DNA of 36,643 bases from an uncultured Porphyromonadaceae bacterium. GTDB taxonomy: Bacteria > Bacteroidota > Bacteroidia > Bacteroidales > Muribaculaceae. The translations under genes and the position numbers were made by a program. The stretch is from the NCBI GenBank assembly GCA_905202215.1, contig CAJKRG010000028.1:1-36643 (forward strand), given 5' to 3'. The notes below the pieces were generated by a model. That model had not been told where the DNA came from. It made no database searches and worked only from the letters and a program-made list of their open reading frames with translations. Of this stretch, positions 9,167 through 16,614 are shown piece by piece. The stretch's first letter is position 1, and each line of letters begins with the position of its first letter.

Positions 9167-10049
9167 CGTGCTGCTTGAGCGAGTCGAAAAGAGTGATGAG
9201 ACGTTCGAGCTCGGTTTCGTCCTTGAAGGGAAATGTGATACGTCCCCGGCCCTTGCTGTCGCAGTTGAACTGCACAGGGGTGCGGAATACGGTGGAAAGA
9301 TGACGCTTTAGCACATCATAATCGTCCGAGTGCATGCTGCGGGGCTTTTTTTCAGCCCCGGCATTTTCCTCGGCCGCTTTCTGGTACGCCTTGGCAAGTT
9401 CCTCGACATTGCGGACCGACAGATGTTTTTTCAGAATCTCGTTATATAGCTTGAGCTGCAGGGCGGGGTCGGATATTGTGAGAAGCGCACGCGCATGGCC
9501 CATGTCGACACGTTTGTCGCGCAGGCCAAGCTGCACCTCGGCAGGGAGCTTGAGGAGTCGCAGAAAGTTGGCGACAGTCGCGCGCTTTTTGCCTATACGC
9601 TCGCTCAGACGTTCCTGTGTGAGATTGTACTGATCGATTAGTTTCTTGAATGTCAGCGCGATTTCAATTGCATTCAGATCCTCGCGCTGTATATTCTCGA
9701 TAAGAGCCATCTCGGTAAGCTCGGCTTCGTTTGCCGTGCGTATATATGCGGGCACCGTAGCGAGACCGGCCATCATGGCGGCGCGGTAACGGCGCTCGCC
9801 GGCTATGATCTGATAAGTGTCGTTGCCGGTCTTGCGCAGCGACAGAGGCTGGATAATGCCAAGCTGGGCGATAGATGCCGCCAGCTCCTCGAGTGCCTCG
9901 GGGTCGAAAGACGTGCGGGGCTGGTCGGGATTCGGCGAAATCGCCTCAAGGGGCACTTCGTTGATGGCCGATGACCCCCGGGCGGGGACATCGTCCATGG
10001 AGATAAGCGAATCGAGGCCGCGTCCGAGAGCATTTCGTTTTATCGACAT
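9159..10049 (-). CDS. parB: Chromosome partition protein ParB/Spo0J (296 aa)
   Basis: The N-terminal ParB/Srx-like CTP-binding domain shows PNPDQPRTSFD, IAQLGIIQPLSLR and the GERRYRA motif (about residues 85-91). The central helix-turn-helix region follows (LTQERLSERIGKKRATVANF), which binds parS, and a C-terminal dimerisation domain ends the protein. Length is normal for chromosomal ParB. It lies 3 bp after parA. With ParA it positions replication origins and loads SMC. This is the chromosomal copy; a much larger ParB-like protein at 34600-36417 belongs to the integrated element. Confidence 0.95.
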   Translation of the reverse strand: MSIKRNALGRGLDSLISMDDVPARGSSAINEVPLEAISPNPDQPRTSFDPEALEELAASIAQLGIIQPLSLRKTGNDTYQIIAGERRYRAAMMAGLATVPAYIRTANEAELTEMALIENIQREDLNAIEIALTFKKLIDQYNLTQERLSERIGKKRATVANFLRLLKLPAEVQLGLRDKRVDMGHARALLTISDPALQLKLYNEILKKHLSVRNVEELAKAYQKAAEENAGAEKKPRSMHSDDYDVLKRHLSTVFRTPVQFNCDSKGRGRITFPFKDETELERLITLFDSLKQHDE

Positions 10050-10052
10050 AAT

Positions 10053-10844
10053 TTATTTTGCGCTGATATTTTGTTTCTTTCGGGAATTCTTGGCAATAAG
10101 TTCCTTTGCCAGAAGTATATGACTGGTTGCTCCGCGGCTCTCGGAGTCGTAGAGAAGCGCCGGCAGCCCGTGGCTCGGAGCCTCGCTCAGACGGATATTG
10201 CGCGGAATGACCGTGTTGAACACCATTTCGGCAAAATGCCCCTTCAGCTCTTCATATATCTGATTTGCGAGACGCAGACGGGCATCGTACATCGTAAGCA
10301 GGAATCCTTCGATTTCGAGCGCCGGGTTGAGACGGCTTTTGATGATTCTGATGGTGTTGAGGAGCTTGCTGATACCCTCGAGAGCAAAATACTCGGCCTG
10401 GACGGGTATGATGACCGAATCGGCGGCAGTGAGGGCGTTTACAGTAATGAGGCCGAGAGACGGAGAGCAGTCGATGATTATGAAATCGTACTTGTCTTTG
10501 ACAGGGGCCAGCATTGTCTCGAGCACACGCTCGCGATTGGGCTTGCTTATAAGCTCAATCTCGGCGCCGGCCAGATCAATGCGCGAGCCGACAAGGAACA
10601 GACCGTCCATGCAAGTAGGCACTTCCGACCCTTCGAGAGGATAACCGTCGACCATACATTCATATATCGAGGAGGCCATTGTACGGGGGTCGATTCCGTA
10701 TCCCGAAGTGGCATTCGCCTGCGGGTCGGCATCGATAATCAACACCTTCTTACCTTCGGCGGCGAGAGAGGCCGCGAGGTTGATTGTAGTTGTGGTTTTG
10801 CCTACGCCACCTTTCTGATTGGCTATGGCTATGATTTTTCCCAT
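10053..10844 (-). CDS. parA: Chromosome partition ATPase ParA/Soj (263 aa)
   Basis: The deviant Walker A motif KGGVGKTTT (residues 10-18) is near the N-terminus, followed by LIIDADPQANAT and the Walker B-like FIIIDCSPSLGL, as in ParA/Soj ATPases. Full family length. First gene of a compact operon continuing through parB, DUF5683, the transglycosylase, OPT and MATE genes. A -7-like element, TTACTTTG (10871-10864, one mismatch to TAnnTTTG), lies about 20 bp upstream, and half parS-like sequences lie just beyond it, which would fit autoregulation by ParA/ParB. Confidence 0.95.
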   Translation of the reverse strand: MGKIIAIANQKGGVGKTTTTINLAASLAAEGKKVLIIDADPQANATSGYGIDPRTMASSIYECMVDGYPLEGSEVPTCMDGLFLVGSRIDLAGAEIELISKPNRERVLETMLAPVKDKYDFIIIDCSPSLGLITVNALTAADSVIIPVQAEYFALEGISKLLNTIRIIKSRLNPALEIEGFLLTMYDARLRLANQIYEELKGHFAEMVFNTVIPRNIRLSEAPSHGLPALLYDSESRGATSHILLAKELIAKNSRKKQNISAK

Positions 10845-11110
10845 ATCTATATAAACATATGTGCAAAGTAACTAAATAATCGTGAAACACGAAAACTTTG
10901 TTCCACGAAAAAAACGCCATTTGTTGATAACTTGCACAAACAGCCCTCCAAAACACCCTAATCCGCTGTCGCCAAGGTCAGAAAGCATGTTGATATATGT
11001 TCATTAACATTAAAGCTTTCCCCTGCCCCGCCACCGATCCGAAACTCACCCCGGAAGAACTTCCGATGGGCTTCCGTGATGGATTTCCGAATAAAAAAAT
11101 AAAAAAGGAG
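10845..11110. other. Non-coding gap between parA and the tRNA promoter
   Basis: This holds the parA promoter region and the parS-like half sites at its left end. The remainder has no convincing gene. The phrase TTCCG recurs several times near 11050-11090 without a clear structure. Confidence 0.5.
10881..10907. promoter_or_regulatory. Two split parS-like half sites upstream of parA
   Basis: CGTGAAACA (10881-10889) equals the right half of the consensus parS TGTTTCACGTGAAACA. TGTTCCACG (10899-10907) equals a left half of its common variant. They are in reversed order with 9 bp between, so this is not a complete parS. It may be a degenerate ParB contact site near the promoter, or chance. Confidence 0.35.
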
Positions 11111-11119
11111 GCTCAAAAA

Positions 11120-11150
11120 TTTGTAAGATGAAAAAAAAGCAGTAACTTTG
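11120..11150 (+). promoter_or_regulatory. Promoter of the tRNA gene
   Basis: TTTG (11120-11123) and TAACTTTG (11143-11150) are 19 bp apart, a full match to the Bacteroidota promoter pattern, 26 bp before the tRNA. Confidence 0.75.
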
Positions 11151-11176
11151 CAACCGCAAAGCCCAAAAGGCATGCC

Positions 11177-11250
11177 GGTCCTATAGCTCAGTTGGTCAGA
11201 GCACCTGACTCATAATCAGGGAGTCCTTGGTTCAAGCCCAAGTGGGACCA
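11177..11250 (+). tRNA. tRNA with anticodon CAU (elongator Met, or Ile2 after lysidine modification)
   Basis: A full cloverleaf is visible. The acceptor stem GGTCCTA pairs with TGGGACC. The D arm follows, then the anticodon stem CCTGA/TCAGG around loop CTCATAA (anticodon CAT). The T arm is CTTGG-TTCAAGC-CCAAG and the discriminator is A at 11250. The 3' CCA is not encoded. It lacks the unpaired first base expected of initiator tRNA. The choice between Met and Ile2 cannot be made safely by eye. Its 3' end is the likely attachment site of the integrated element whose recombinase starts about 480 bp downstream. Confidence 0.93.
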
Positions 11251-11255
11251 CAGTT

Positions 11256-11291
11256 GGGTCACGATTCAGACACTGGATCGTGGCCCTTTTT
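11256..11291 (+). terminator. Intrinsic terminator of the tRNA
   Basis: GGGTCACGAT (11256-11265) pairs with ATCGTGGCCC (11277-11286, one mismatch), followed by five T. It lies immediately after the tRNA. Confidence 0.8.
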
Positions 11292-11395
11292 CTTGTTCGT
11301 AACCGTCACTGCGTCAGCGTTTAGCAATTTTATAACTTCCTGTGATAGAAAGATTTAGCACTCCACACTCTTTTAGGCAGTAGCCCATTATAGCA

Positions 11396-11427
11396 TTTGT
11401 TAGTTTCGATTTAGCACATTAACTTTG
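11396..11427 (+). promoter_or_regulatory. Promoter of the recombinase gene
   Basis: TTTG (11396-11399), 20 bp spacing, TAACTTTG (11420-11427). Transcription would start near 11434, leaving a leader of about 300 nt. The first GTAC repeat (11428-11431) touches the -7 element, so a protein bound there would block initiation. Confidence 0.65.
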
Positions 11428-11683
11428 GTACGGATTTCAAAAACGTACCACACGAGTGTACCGAAAATGTACCAAGTTTTTGGCCCCGCAGCGGACAAGA
11501 CCAAGTACCACGCCAGACCGGACGGAATCGGCCGATAAAATACCGTCCAAGACGCTGATATAAAGTTTTTTGTGCTAAATGCTGCTAAATCGTCCGAGTA
11601 TAAAACAAGACCCATCCGGAGGGTGTTGAAAAATCGGGTTCGGTACATTTTTCGCCATTGTGGTACACCTTTCTGAAATGTAC
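11428..11683. repeat. Cluster of eight GTAC-centred repeats before the recombinase
   Basis: GTAC occurs at 11428, 11445, 11458, 11469, 11505, 11643, 11663 and 11680, mostly as TGTACCA or its complement. About one is expected by chance in this length. GGTACATTT (11642-11650) and AAATGTACC form an inverted pair. They lie in the gap between the tRNA attachment site and the recombinase, where arm-type sites or repressor operators would be expected. Confidence 0.6.
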
Positions 11684-11730
11684 CAAACCAATAGCAAATG
11701 ATGTTTAACACTTCAAAGAATCAAGCAATT

Positions 11731-12861
11731 ATGGCAGGAATACCTCAAATAAAGCTCGTATTTGACCGTCGTAAGACGGCTTCGGCCACGACCAAGGGGT
11801 CGGTAGAGATCGAGGTCACATGGAAAAGGGAGCGCATACGCTTATCAACCGGTGTGTCTGTACTCAAACAACAGTGGAAGGGAAATGAGGTTGTGGATCA
11901 CCCTGAGGCTGCGGAACTGAACGCAAAAATCCGAAGCCTTCTCAAATCCATGCAGGAAAAGCTCAACCACATGGCGGAAAACAATACGGAAATAAACCTC
12001 TCGGTGCTGAAAGCCACCCGCAAGGCCAAGGTAATAGGCGGCAGGACTGACTTCCTCGATTGGCTCGAAGAACGGATCTCAAAACGTCCAATCAAGGAAT
12101 CGACGAGAAAGCATCACATGACGGTGCTTAAATCCCTGCGCGAGTTCGGCAAGATCAAAACATTTACCGATGTAACCTCCCGCAACATAAAACTGTGGGA
12201 CGACTACATCAGGTCGCTTGACAAGGTAAACTGCCAGGCGTCCGTACACGGCTATCACAAGAGGCTCCGCCCGTATATACAGGAGGCCCTCGAACTCCAG
12301 CTTATCGACATAAACCCTTACGCGAATGTAAAGATTCCGAGGGGGAAATCGGAGGGTATCAGATTCCTCACCGAAGAGGAACGCGACCGCATAGAGGAGC
12401 TAGAGCTGTTCGGCATGATGGAGAAAACCCGTGATATGTTCATTTTCTCCTGTTATACCGGTCTCGCATACTCCGACCTCATAAAAATCAAAAAAGAAGA
12501 TGTGTTCCAAAAAGGCGACGACTACTGCATTCGTGACAAGCGCACCAAGACAGGGAACCAATACACCATCGTATTGCTTCCGAAAGCTCTTGCGATTCTG
12601 CGCAAGTATAACTTCAACCTCAATCTACTCTCCAACCAGAAGTGCAACGAACAGTTGAAGCTCATCGCACACATGGCGAAAATCCATATCAACCTTACGA
12701 TGCACGTCGGTCGTCACACATTCGCAACCTGGGCTTTAAGCAAGGGAGTAGGAATACAGGTGGTGAGCAAAATGCTCTCCCATGCAGACATATCAATGAC
12801 TGAGAAGTATGCCCAGGTTCTCCAGTCAAGCGTCTATGAAGGTTACGACCTCCTTAAGTAG
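11731..12861 (+). CDS. Tyrosine recombinase/integrase of the element (376 aa)
   Basis: Bacteroidales-type integrase. The N-terminal arm-binding region (IPQIKLVFDRR) is followed by a SAM-like core-binding domain (about 105-200) and the catalytic domain. Catalytic residues seen are Lys273 (RTKTGN), His325 and Arg328 (HVGRHTF), His351 (MLSHAD) and the nucleophile Tyr360 (TEKYAQV). The first catalytic Arg is replaced: CYTGLAYSDL has Ala246, as happens in Bacteroides element integrases such as IntDOT, so this need not mean loss of function. Starts at 11698 and 11701 are also possible; the ATG at 11731 is preferred because MAGIPQIKL matches the usual family start. It points away from the tRNA, as expected for integration at its 3' end. 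Confidence 0.93.
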   Translation: MAGIPQIKLVFDRRKTASATTKGSVEIEVTWKRERIRLSTGVSVLKQQWKGNEVVDHPEAAELNAKIRSLLKSMQEKLNHMAENNTEINLSVLKATRKAKVIGGRTDFLDWLEERISKRPIKESTRKHHMTVLKSLREFGKIKTFTDVTSRNIKLWDDYIRSLDKVNCQASVHGYHKRLRPYIQEALELQLIDINPYANVKIPRGKSEGIRFLTEEERDRIEELELFGMMEKTRDMFIFSCYTGLAYSDLIKIKKEDVFQKGDDYCIRDKRTKTGNQYTIVLLPKALAILRKYNFNLNLLSNQKCNEQLKLIAHMAKIHINLTMHVGRHTFATWALSKGVGIQVVSKMLSHADISMTEKYAQVLQSSVYEGYDLLK

Positions 12862-12897
12862 AGTGTCTTAATAACTCGTGGCTCCAATAGAATGCCG

Positions 12898-13362
12898 TCA
12901 CTTCTTCCGGGAGGTGGCGGCTTTCTTGCTTTCAGCCAGCTCGGTGCGCAGTCTCTCGATTTCGCCGGCCTGTTCCTCGACTCTTTTCTCCAGACGCTCG
13001 ACACGCCCGGCCAGCGGGCCTGTCAGCTCCGTTATGCTCTTTATTATATCAGCCATGCTGCCGAGGATATAGGAAAAGCGGTCCATCTGGGGCATGGCTG
13101 TTTCCGCTTCCTGAAACTGGCGTGGGTTCTCGTCCATCATCACACCCTCGCCTTTCCATATCCAGTCGTATCTCAGGGCCGGATAAATACCGCACAGGCT
13201 CTTGACAAAACGCTCCGACACGTTTGTCTTCCCGGTAATCACCTGCGACAACGCGCTCGGGTTGTAGCCCATTCTTTCGGCTATGGCGCGGTTGGAAGTG
13301 AACAGCCTGTTGTCCTTAAGCCATTCCATAGCCTGTCTTATCCTGTTTCTTATGTCGTCCAT
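12898..13362 (-). CDS. XRE-like HTH repressor with C-terminal coiled coil (154 aa)
   Basis: Starts at the ATG of MDDIRNRIRQAMEW, although the open frame runs 25 codons further. Residues 15-60 form an XRE-like helix-turn-helix (SNRAIAERMGYNPSALSQVI). The C-terminal third is a charged, heptad-like helix (about 115-150) suggesting oligomerisation. It is convergent with the recombinase gene and divergent from the excisionase-like gene. Repeated TTCGATTA motifs sit in the divergent gap, so a phage-type repressor controlling the element is likely. Regulatory role is inferred. Confidence 0.8.
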   Translation of the reverse strand: MDDIRNRIRQAMEWLKDNRLFTSNRAIAERMGYNPSALSQVITGKTNVSERFVKSLCGIYPALRYDWIWKGEGVMMDENPRQFQEAETAMPQMDRFSYILGSMADIIKSITELTGPLAGRVERLEKRVEEQAGEIERLRTELAESKKAATSRKK

Positions 13363-13389
13363 ATCATTGTGTTTATAATTTATAATCAA

Positions 13390-13501
13390 TTCGATTAGAT
13401 ATTTCCAATAATAACAATCCAAACAATCATTTAGCACGATTGGTTTGTTAGTGATAATACAATCAACTAATTTCGATTAATCATTTCTAACCGCAAAGAT
13501 A
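13390..13501. promoter_or_regulatory. Divergent control region with repeated TTCGATTA operators
   Basis: TTCGATTAGATATTTC (13390-13405) is repeated as TTCGATTAATCATTTC near 13472-13487. The second copy overlaps the palindrome TAAT-TTCG-ATTA. A -7 element for the repressor, TATCTTTG, lies at 13501-13494 on the minus strand. The two copies could be sites for the XRE-like repressor or an excisionase. Confidence 0.5.
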
Positions 13502-13571
13502 ATCATTTTTCTAAATATGACTAATGGTTACTAAGCGAAAAATAAGGACAGCACTAAAAAACAATAAGATT

Positions 13572-13847
13572 ATGAGCGATGACAGACGCATAGCCATGAG
13601 GCTTACAAAAATCGAGAACACCCTTGAGGAGATACGGCGGACTATAACGGGGCCGGAGCCCGCCGACCGTCCGATAACGGTAAACGAGGCCGCCGAGATA
13701 ATGCACTGCCCGGCACAGCGGGTGCGCGACTCGATACGAGACGGCACCCTGAAGGCCGAGCGCAACGGACGGCGGTACTATCTGTCATTATATGACGTGA
13801 TGGCCCGTGCCGGATACCGTACCCTTGAAAAAAAACGACAGACCTGA
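13572..13847 (+). CDS. Excisionase-like helix-turn-helix protein (91 aa)
   Basis: Starts at the ATG of MSDDRRIAMRL; an ATG 48 bp upstream is not excluded. The C-terminal half is a MerR/Xis-type winged HTH (HTH_17-like): ITVNEAAEIMHCPAQRVRDS, then a basic wing RNGRRYYLSLYDV. The N-terminal half is a charged helix. Such small proteins next to a recombinase and repressor often act as recombination directionality factors or activators; which applies here cannot be told. Confidence 0.75.
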   Translation: MSDDRRIAMRLTKIENTLEEIRRTITGPEPADRPITVNEAAEIMHCPAQRVRDSIRDGTLKAERNGRRYYLSLYDVMARAGYRTLEKKRQT

Positions 13848-13873
13848 TTCATTTTATAAATAAGGACAAAGCT

Positions 13874-14170
13874 ATGACTACAAATGAAATAAAGGCGATG
13901 GACGCAAGATGCCTGAACGAATACCTGTCCACACTGCCAAACACCGACCACCGTTTCTTCGTGTCTGCCGTGGTGGAAGCCTGCGGCAACGGCATAAAGA
14001 GAAAGACCTTCTACAACTGGAAGGCGGGATGCTGCTGCATACCCTCCTTCTGCAAGGCGGAGATCGAGAGGCTTGCCGGGCGCACGGTTTTCCCAAAGGA
14101 GCTGTATATTGACGGCGATGGCTTGGCGGCACAATCAAACCATCCCGGCGATGAACCGGAAATATCCTGA
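13874..14170 (+). CDS. Small element protein, unknown function (98 aa)
   Basis: Predicted soluble protein with an Arg/Lys patch (GIKRKTFYNWKAG) and a CCC run (about residues 53-55). The phrase RKTFYNWKAG, followed by FCKAEIERLAG, resembles a helix-turn-helix recognition pattern, but no family was recognised. It lies between the excisionase-like gene and the replication block in the same direction, so it may belong to the same early transcript. Confidence 0.65.
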   Translation: MTTNEIKAMDARCLNEYLSTLPNTDHRFFVSAVVEACGNGIKRKTFYNWKAGCCCIPSFCKAEIERLAGRTVFPKELYIDGDGLAAQSNHPGDEPEIS

Positions 14171-14214
14171 CACCGGTCTTATACCGGCAACAACTGTGAA
14201 CCCCTGTAATAGAG

Positions 14215-15012
14215 ATGAACCGTTCATGGATACCCGTATTACACCTTCTGCGCGATGTGGAATGGCTCTATTCCGAGAGCCGGATGGTGCATCTCTGGCT
14301 GGAGATACTTTTCCGGGTGCGCAGGTCAAGGGAGACATACCCGGTCAAGGGTACGGTAATAGAGGTGCGGCCCGGTCAGTTCGTTGCCTCCACAAGAAAG
14401 CTCGCCGCCGCCATAGGCGCGGACAAGGACACCGTGGGGCGTTATCTGCGGATATTCGAGTCGCAGAAATGGATAGAGAGGCAGGAGATCGGCAACGCCA
14501 CACTCTACACCATACTCGTAATGGAGCAGATACCGGCTTTCTCCATATTCTCCGAGCCGGGAAACTCCATAGTCGGCACCTGTTCCACCACGTCTGCCGC
14601 CACGATCGGGGACACTTCTTCCGACACCTTTGGGGACACTTTTGGGGACATATATTATATAGATAAAAATATAAATAATAATTCTCTCCCCCACGCGCGC
14701 GAGGAAGAAGTTTTTGAAATTTTCAAAAATGACGCCACCGCGCTCGAAGAGATAGCCGAAGCCCTCCGCTGCGGAAAATCGAGGCTTGATGAAATGCTGC
14801 CCGATTTTTTCAACGAGTGCCGGATAAAGAAAAAGCAGCACCCGACCGTGCAGGAGTGCAAGGATCATTTTTTCAACTGGGCCCGCGCCCGATTAAAACA
14901 AGAACAACAGAATGGCATACCCCAAGCGAATAGACCCGGCGGAAGCCCTAAGGGAAATCAGAGAGGCCGCAGAACGCCGGTCAAGCCGGATTGTGGACTT
15001 ATCGAGGATTAG
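14215..15012 (+). CDS. Winged-helix replication initiator-like protein (265 aa)
   Basis: Residues about 45-110 form a winged helix: VRPGQFVASTRKLAAAIGAD, then KDTVGRYLRIFESQKW. This is the pattern of DnaD-like replication proteins of phages and plasmids. The C-terminal part has a helical domain (MLPDFFNECRIKKKQHP and KDHFFNWARARLKQEQ) often found before DnaC-type genes in Bacteroidales elements. Four tandem 12-bp repeats and an AT-rich run lie inside the coding sequence (14608-14690). The end overlaps the DnaC-like gene by 101 bp. Proposed role: recognising the element's origin and recruiting helicase through the neighbouring loader. Confidence 0.78.
   Translation: MNRSWIPVLHLLRDVEWLYSESRMVHLWLEILFRVRRSRETYPVKGTVIEVRPGQFVASTRKLAAAIGADKDTVGRYLRIFESQKWIERQEIGNATLYTILVMEQIPAFSIFSEPGNSIVGTCSTTSAATIGDTSSDTFGDTFGDIYYIDKNINNNSLPHAREEEVFEIFKNDATALEEIAEALRCGKSRLDEMLPDFFNECRIKKKQHPTVQECKDHFFNWARARLKQEQQNGIPQANRPGGSPKGNQRGRRTPVKPDCGLIED
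14608..14690 (+). repeat. Four tandem 12-bp iteron-like repeats followed by an AT-rich run (candidate origin)
   Basis: GGGGACACTTCT, TCCGACACCTTT, GGGGACACTTTT and GGGGACATATAT follow in exact 12-bp register (14608-14655), then about 35 bp almost purely A/T. Iterons beside an AT-rich unwinding region inside an initiator gene is a layout known from lambdoid origins. The period of 12 is also four codons, so a protein-level repeat (GDT) is an alternative explanation. Confidence 0.5.
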
Positions 15013-15613
15013 CGAGTACAAGGCGTTGTTCGTCAGATGCGCGAAAGCGATGTGCCCCGGATTTACCATCCGCGACGAGCTCAAACCAGCCTATAATGAC
15101 ATAGTGCATTGGGCCGTCATGGACTATGACGGCAACCTCGACCCAGACAAGGGTCTTATGCTGTGGGGCGACATAGGCACAGGGAAGTCAACGATGCTCA
15201 GGATTGTTAGAGAGTTCTGCGCCATTGTCAGGCCGCCGGACAAAATCGGCAGGTACTACTTCCGGATTGACAACGTGATCGACGTGTGCGCCGACTATGC
15301 CGACGAGTCGATAAACGGTGGCTACCGTGGCATAAGGCATTACATCGACAATCCCAGGCAGGCGTTTGACGAGCTTGGGAGCGAGACAGTGCCGACTGGC
15401 CGCTACGGTAATTTCGAGAACGTGATGCAGTACATCTTTCAGTCGCGCTATGACAACCGCCACTACCAGTTTACCCACGCCACAACCAACCTGACGGTGG
15501 AGCAGATCAAGGACGTGTACGACGAGAGGATATACGACCGCTTCAAGGAAATGTTCAATTTCGTCGCCCTCCGTGGCAGGACATTCCGAAAGAACACTCA
15601 AAAAAATTTATAG
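14912..15613 (+). CDS. DnaC-like helicase loader ATPase (233 aa)
   Basis: AAA+ ATPase with Walker A GDIGTGKST (residues 86-94), Walker B-like AFDELGSE (151-158), a sensor-type THATTNL (188-194) and an Arg-rich end, IYDRFKEMFNFVALRGRTFR. This is the IstB/DnaC pattern. Length fits helicase loaders. The start overlaps the initiator-like gene by 101 bp in another frame; coding looks genuine in both, since MAYPKRIDPAEALREIREA is normal sequence. With the upstream protein it would load the host DnaB helicase for replication of the excised element. Confidence 0.88.
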   Translation: MAYPKRIDPAEALREIREAAERRSSRIVDLSRISEYKALFVRCAKAMCPGFTIRDELKPAYNDIVHWAVMDYDGNLDPDKGLMLWGDIGTGKSTMLRIVREFCAIVRPPDKIGRYYFRIDNVIDVCADYADESINGGYRGIRHYIDNPRQAFDELGSETVPTGRYGNFENVMQYIFQSRYDNRHYQFTHATTNLTVEQIKDVYDERIYDRFKEMFNFVALRGRTFRKNTQKNL

Positions 15614-15615
15614 AC

Positions 15616-15861
15616 ATGGAACCTAAGCAAAGATTAAGCACTACAGACTGGGAGGAACGCGCATACGGACTTGCCGTGTCGCTGTTTCTCCATGACATAC
15701 GCCGCTGCGACTCCGCAATGCCGGAGTGCCGTCTGGAGCAGTGGCCATCACATATCCGCGTTGCGGCTGAAATGGCGGTGGAGGCTGCGCTGGCATTTGT
15801 GTCCGAATACAGAAAATCGGTAAGGCCGGAAAACATGGAGGACACCTGCAATGCTCCCTGA
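15616..15861 (+). CDS. Small element protein, unknown function (81 aa)
   Basis: Follows the DnaC-like gene by 2 bp and overlaps the next gene by 11 bp, so it is part of the same transcript. Predicted helical soluble protein with several Trp/Cys residues and no recognised motif. Function unknown. Confidence 0.7.
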   Translation: MEPKQRLSTTDWEERAYGLAVSLFLHDIRRCDSAMPECRLEQWPSHIRVAAEMAVEAALAFVSEYRKSVRPENMEDTCNAP

Positions 15862-16084
15862 CTGGAAGAGGATAGTCCCCGAGGCATTGTATTCGGTGAT
15901 GGCCGCGAGAAAACTGCTCGGAATCAGCCACACCACGATTTACGAGTATATGAAGCTGTCGCCCCCGGTACTCCCGTACCGCCGCTCGGAAAACGGCTGG
16001 CACAGGCTTATACTCGGGAGCGACATAATACATCTTCGCGACCACCCGCAGGTGAAGCGTGGTCGCAGGCGCAAGGACAAGTGA
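15851..16084 (+). CDS. Small HTH protein, MerR/excisionase-like (77 aa)
   Basis: A single helix-turn-helix is visible: MAARKLLGISHTTIYEYMKL, followed by a wing and the basic tail HPQVKRGRRRKDK. This is similar in kind to HTH_17 proteins used as DNA-binding accessory or excision factors. It is the last gene of the plus-strand replication block, before a strong hairpin shared with the convergent operon. Confidence 0.75.
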   Translation: MLPDWKRIVPEALYSVMAARKLLGISHTTIYEYMKLSPPVLPYRRSENGWHRLILGSDIIHLRDHPQVKRGRRRKDK

Positions 16085-16091
16085 ACATGGA

Positions 16092-16129
16092 GGATTATAG
16101 CCCTGCGGCGGCGCAAGGGGCTGTAATCC
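16092..16129. terminator. Perfect 12-bp hairpin between convergent operons
   Basis: GGATTATAGCCC (16092-16103) pairs with GGGCTGTAATCC (16118-16129), one G-U. It sits between two gene ends (16084 and 16134) and could stop transcription from both sides. There is no long T-run, so it may rely on other factors. Confidence 0.6.
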
Positions 16130-16133
16130 CGGT

Positions 16134-16511
16134 TCAGTTCCAGATATGCCACGGCGGGTTGCGACGTTCCGGGGAGGCTATGGTCTCCGACAGCTCAACG
16201 ACGAGAAGCCATGCCTCGGCACGCATATCGTCCATTTCCGCCAATGCCCTCGCTTCAAGGCTCGCCCCGGCTCCCGACAGCTCGCGCCATTGCCGGGCGA
16301 ATGTCGGGGGCCGGAAAGCGTCGATGAACGACAGTATGTCATCGAGCAGTGTTACCGGGTCGCCCCCTTTCATGTCGGCACAAAAGCAGAACGGCACTCC
16401 GCTCCGTGTCCTGCGCCGGAAATCGAAAGCGGTACAGTCAGCGTCTATCACGCTGACGGTCACGCTCCAGCCGCATTTGACGGCAATATCTATAACGGTC
16501 TGTAACAACAT
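16134..16511 (-). CDS. Conserved-looking element protein, unknown function (125 aa)
   Basis: Soluble, mixed alpha/beta prediction; N-terminal VIDIAVKCGWSVTVSVIDAD and several Trp residues. No family recognised. It is the last gene of a minus-strand run of five small genes (17694 down to 16134) and is separated from the DUF2958 gene by 103 bp holding two strong hairpins. Confidence 0.65.
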   Translation of the reverse strand: MLLQTVIDIAVKCGWSVTVSVIDADCTAFDFRRRTRSGVPFCFCADMKGGDPVTLLDDILSFIDAFRPPTFARQWRELSGAGASLEARALAEMDDMRAEAWLLVVELSETIASPERRNPPWHIWN

Positions 16512-16529
16512 ATCTCAAAGCATGGTTAT

Positions 16530-16601
16530 GTCTGCCACAGCCTTTTCGGTTGTGGCAGACCGGATTAGGGTTGTGCCAGCCGTGGCATGGTTGCCACGGC
16601 T
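16530..16601. repeat. Two adjacent strong hairpins sharing TGCCAC arms
   Basis: Hairpin one: GTCTGCCACAGCC (16530-16542) with GGTTGTGGCAGAC (16548-16560), 13 bp with one G-U. Hairpin two: AGCCGTGGC (16578-16586) with GCCACGGCT (16593-16601), perfect. They occupy most of the gap between two genes of one operon and could end, process or regulate its message. Confidence 0.6.
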
Positions 16602-16614
16602 GACGGGTTATCGG

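Noticed and set aside
11731..12861. Integrase being inactive because the first catalytic Arg is Ala
   Set aside because: The remaining catalytic residues are present and replacement of this Arg is known in Bacteroides element integrases such as IntDOT.
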